A stretch of DNA of 7,645 nt from an uncultured Aliterella sp. (GTDB taxonomy: Bacteria; Cyanobacteriota; Cyanobacteriia; Cyanobacteriales; Chroococcidiopsidaceae). How positions within the stretch are numbered: position 1 is the first letter of the stretch; each line of letters starts with the position of its first letter. Where the stretch lies: positions 1 to 7,645 of the forward strand of contig CAJQOK010000593.1 of the NCBI GenBank assembly GCA_905479905.1, read 5' to 3'. Both the position numbers and the translations under genes were made by a program. Of the stretch, positions 6,336 through 7,645 are shown piece by piece. The notes below the pieces were generated by a model. It was not told the origin of the DNA. It saw only the letters and a list, made by a program, of their open reading frames with translations, and did not search any database.

Positions 6336-7196
6336 GTGAGGAAGCAAAAATTGTCGCAAAAGTTTATTAATAAATATTTTATGTATAATAAGCGTTTTAA
6401 ACAACAAGGAAACTTGCAATACCCACAAATATGGCGCTATTGGGAACTGTTGAACGTTCTGGTATCACGGAATCTAAAAGTACGTTATCGGGGATCTTTG
6501 TTAGGAGTTTATTGGTCTTTATTAAACCCATTAATTATGACAGGGCTATACACAGCAATTTTTGGTGCAGCTTTTGCCTCCTATTACAATAATTCTATTA
6601 CTAACTATGTATTGGCAGCATTTACAGGCTTAGTAGTTATGAATTTCTTCTCAGCTTCTACATCACAAGCTTTGGCAAGCATAGTGGGTAATGGAGCTAT
6701 TTTAAACAAAATTCGTCTACCAGTAAGCATTTTCCCTGTATCAATAATTGCAGCGAACGTATTTCAGTTTGCTGTAGGTGTTTTGCCTTTACTGGCATTG
6801 ATTACTTTGATTAAATCAAAAAGTTTAGTGAATTTACTAGCTCTTCTATTGCCATGTATCGCTTTAGTTTTAGTTTGCACTGGCATTGGATTTTTAGTAA
6901 GTGCATTATATGTATTTTTTAGGGACTTGCCATATTTCTATGAGCTAGTTGTATTCATGATATTATTAAGTAGTCCTATATTTTACCCCGCAGATATTGT
7001 TCCCAAGCAGATAAAACCTTTTTTATTATTAAATCCTTTATCTCCGATTATTGAGAGTCTACGTCAAATTTCCTTAGAAGCAATACTGCCAGATTTAAGT
7101 TTAATTTGGGGTGCGTTGCTGAGTAGTATTGTTATTATATTATTTGGATGGACTGTATTTCATCTGTGTAGACATAAATTTATGGATTTACTGTAA
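6336..7196 (+). CDS. wzm: Polysaccharide/O-antigen ABC exporter permease (Wzm/TagG type)
   Basis: This is an ABC-2 type membrane permease, the channel half of a two-gene exporter that moves lipid-linked polysaccharide across the inner membrane. Near the N-terminus is the family signature: WRYWELLNVLVSRNLKVRYR, then GSLLGVYWSLLNPL. About six membrane segments follow. The FFRDLPYFYELV loop, SSPIFYPADIVP and LLNPLSPIIESLRQ are also typical. It ends HKFMDLL. The start is not settled. GTG at 6336 gives 286 residues. TTG at 6351 gives 281 and lies 7 bases after GAGGAA (6338-6343), the best Shine-Dalgarno site in the window. ATG at 6381 gives 271 with no ribosome site. All keep the whole domain; I favour TTG 6351. 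The ATPase gene begins on the next base after its TAA. It is homologous to the broken permease at 3800-4125. Confidence 0.92.
   Translation: MRKQKLSQKFINKYFMYNKRFKQQGNLQYPQIWRYWELLNVLVSRNLKVRYRGSLLGVYWSLLNPLIMTGLYTAIFGAAFASYYNNSITNYVLAAFTGLVVMNFFSASTSQALASIVGNGAILNKIRLPVSIFPVSIIAANVFQFAVGVLPLLALITLIKSKSLVNLLALLLPCIALVLVCTGIGFLVSALYVFFRDLPYFYELVVFMILLSSPIFYPADIVPKQIKPFLLLNPLSPIIESLRQISLEAILPDLSLIWGALLSSIVIILFGWTVFHLCRHKFMDLL
6338..6343 (+). promoter_or_regulatory. Shine-Dalgarno site favouring a TTG start for the exporter permease
   Basis: GAGGAA lies 7 bases upstream of an in-frame TTG at 6351, ideal spacing for initiation. It overlaps the first codons if the GTG at 6336 were the start and is too far (37 bases) from the ATG at 6381. 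Most other starts in the window lack a recognisable site, so this match is noticeable. Confidence 0.5.
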
Positions 7197-7645
7197 ATGG
7201 AAGTAATTCGTCTAGCTCAAGTTTCGCTTTGGCGACGAACCCAAGAAGAATTTTCTTACGATCTAAAAAAGACAGTTTTATCTATTTTGCAAGGTAAATA
7301 TCGTCAGCCAGCGAAGAATTTGGTATTAGATACAATCGATTTGGTAGTAAATTCTGGGGAAAAAATTGGGATAATAGGAGCTAATGGCTCTGGTAAATCA
7401 ACATTATTAAAAATAATTTGTGGTATTTTGCAACCAACAAGTGGCAAAGTTCGGGTACGCGGACACATTGCCCCTCTAATTGAATTAGGAGCAGGGTTCG
7501 ATCCAGAAATTTCTGTAGAAGACAATATTCTTCTTTACGGTGTGCTGTTAGGATTTTCAAGAGCGCAGATGCGAGAAAGAACACTTACGATTTTAGAATT
7601 CTCAGAGTTACAAGATTATGCATTAGTGCCAGTAAAAGCACTATC
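7197..7645 (+). CDS. wzt: Polysaccharide/O-antigen ABC exporter ATP-binding protein (Wzt type), N-terminal part
   Basis: The ATG directly follows the permease stop codon (TAA-ATG), so the two are translationally coupled halves of one exporter. The first 149 codons are present and the gene continues past the window. The N-terminus (MEVIRLAQVSLWRR) is that of Wzt/TagH-type ATPases. Walker A is GANGSGKST at residues 61-69, preceded by VVNSGEKIGII. It is followed by LLKIICGILQPTSGKVRVRG and HIAPLIELGAGFDPEISVED. That second block holds the LELG-GF Q-loop region specific to polysaccharide exporters. The signature, Walker B and any C-terminal carbohydrate-binding domain are beyond the edge, so it cannot be told whether the exporter recognises a modified glycan end. 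It acts on the cytoplasmic face with the Wzm-type permease. Confidence 0.93.
   Translation, partial: MEVIRLAQVSLWRRTQEEFSYDLKKTVLSILQGKYRQPAKNLVLDTIDLVVNSGEKIGIIGANGSGKSTLLKIICGILQPTSGKVRVRGHIAPLIELGAGFDPEISVEDNILLYGVLLGFSRAQMRERTLTILEFSELQDYALVPVKAL

Noticed and set aside
7304..7584. Two minus-strand open frames opposite the Wzt-type gene
   Set aside because: The plus strand here encodes Walker A and the rest of a conserved ATPase without interruption, so these are shadows.

Overview
The window comes from the chromosome of a cyanobacterium. It carries chlorophyll synthase (chlG), a PetP-type cytochrome b6f subunit and a Get3d-type ATPase with a C-terminal alpha-crystallin domain. It also has eleven copies of the cyanobacterial HIP1 octamer GCGATCGC. 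The genus cannot be named from the sequence alone.

Region 1 (1-3672, all minus strand) is an orderly photosynthesis-linked run. In transcription order it holds petP, get3d, chlG, a 97-residue membrane protein with four cysteines, a small cupin, and the start of a ChaN-like haem-binding lipoprotein that leaves the window at base 1. Gaps are 95, 120, 69 and 14 bases, then a 17-base overlap, so the last three genes are probably co-translated or co-transcribed. The set combines chlorophyll assembly, membrane-protein handling, an electron-transport subunit and a possible haem/iron protein.

Region 2 (about 3800-6335) is a decayed surface-polysaccharide locus around one intact gene. On the plus strand is a frameshifted, truncated ABC-2 polysaccharide export permease (3800-4125). 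On the minus strand is an intact UDP-glucuronate 4-epimerase-type enzyme (4220-5230). It is followed through a TAATG overlap by a 42-codon ORF that looks like the stump of a lost gene. Upstream of the epimerase lies a chimera of two gene fragments in one frame: the middle of a nucleotide-sugar dehydrogenase (5568-5795) joined to the C-terminal end of a SAM-dependent methyltransferase (5238-5567). Directly beyond it is a broken IS1-like transposase remnant (5816-5971). About 360 bases after that hold no gene I can support.

Region 3 (6336-7645, plus strand) is an intact polysaccharide/O-antigen ABC exporter: a Wzm-type permease and, starting on the base after its stop codon, a Wzt-type ATPase that leaves the window. 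This pair is homologous to the exporter whose permease is broken in region 2, so an old exporter seems to have been lost or replaced.

HIP1 sites are frequent up to about 4 kb and nearly absent afterwards (one site, in the methyltransferase/dehydrogenase chimera). The polysaccharide part is also visibly more AT-rich. Both fit a variable, horizontally exchanged surface-polysaccharide island next to core photosynthesis genes. I saw no tRNA, rRNA or CRISPR array, and no novel defence-type system.
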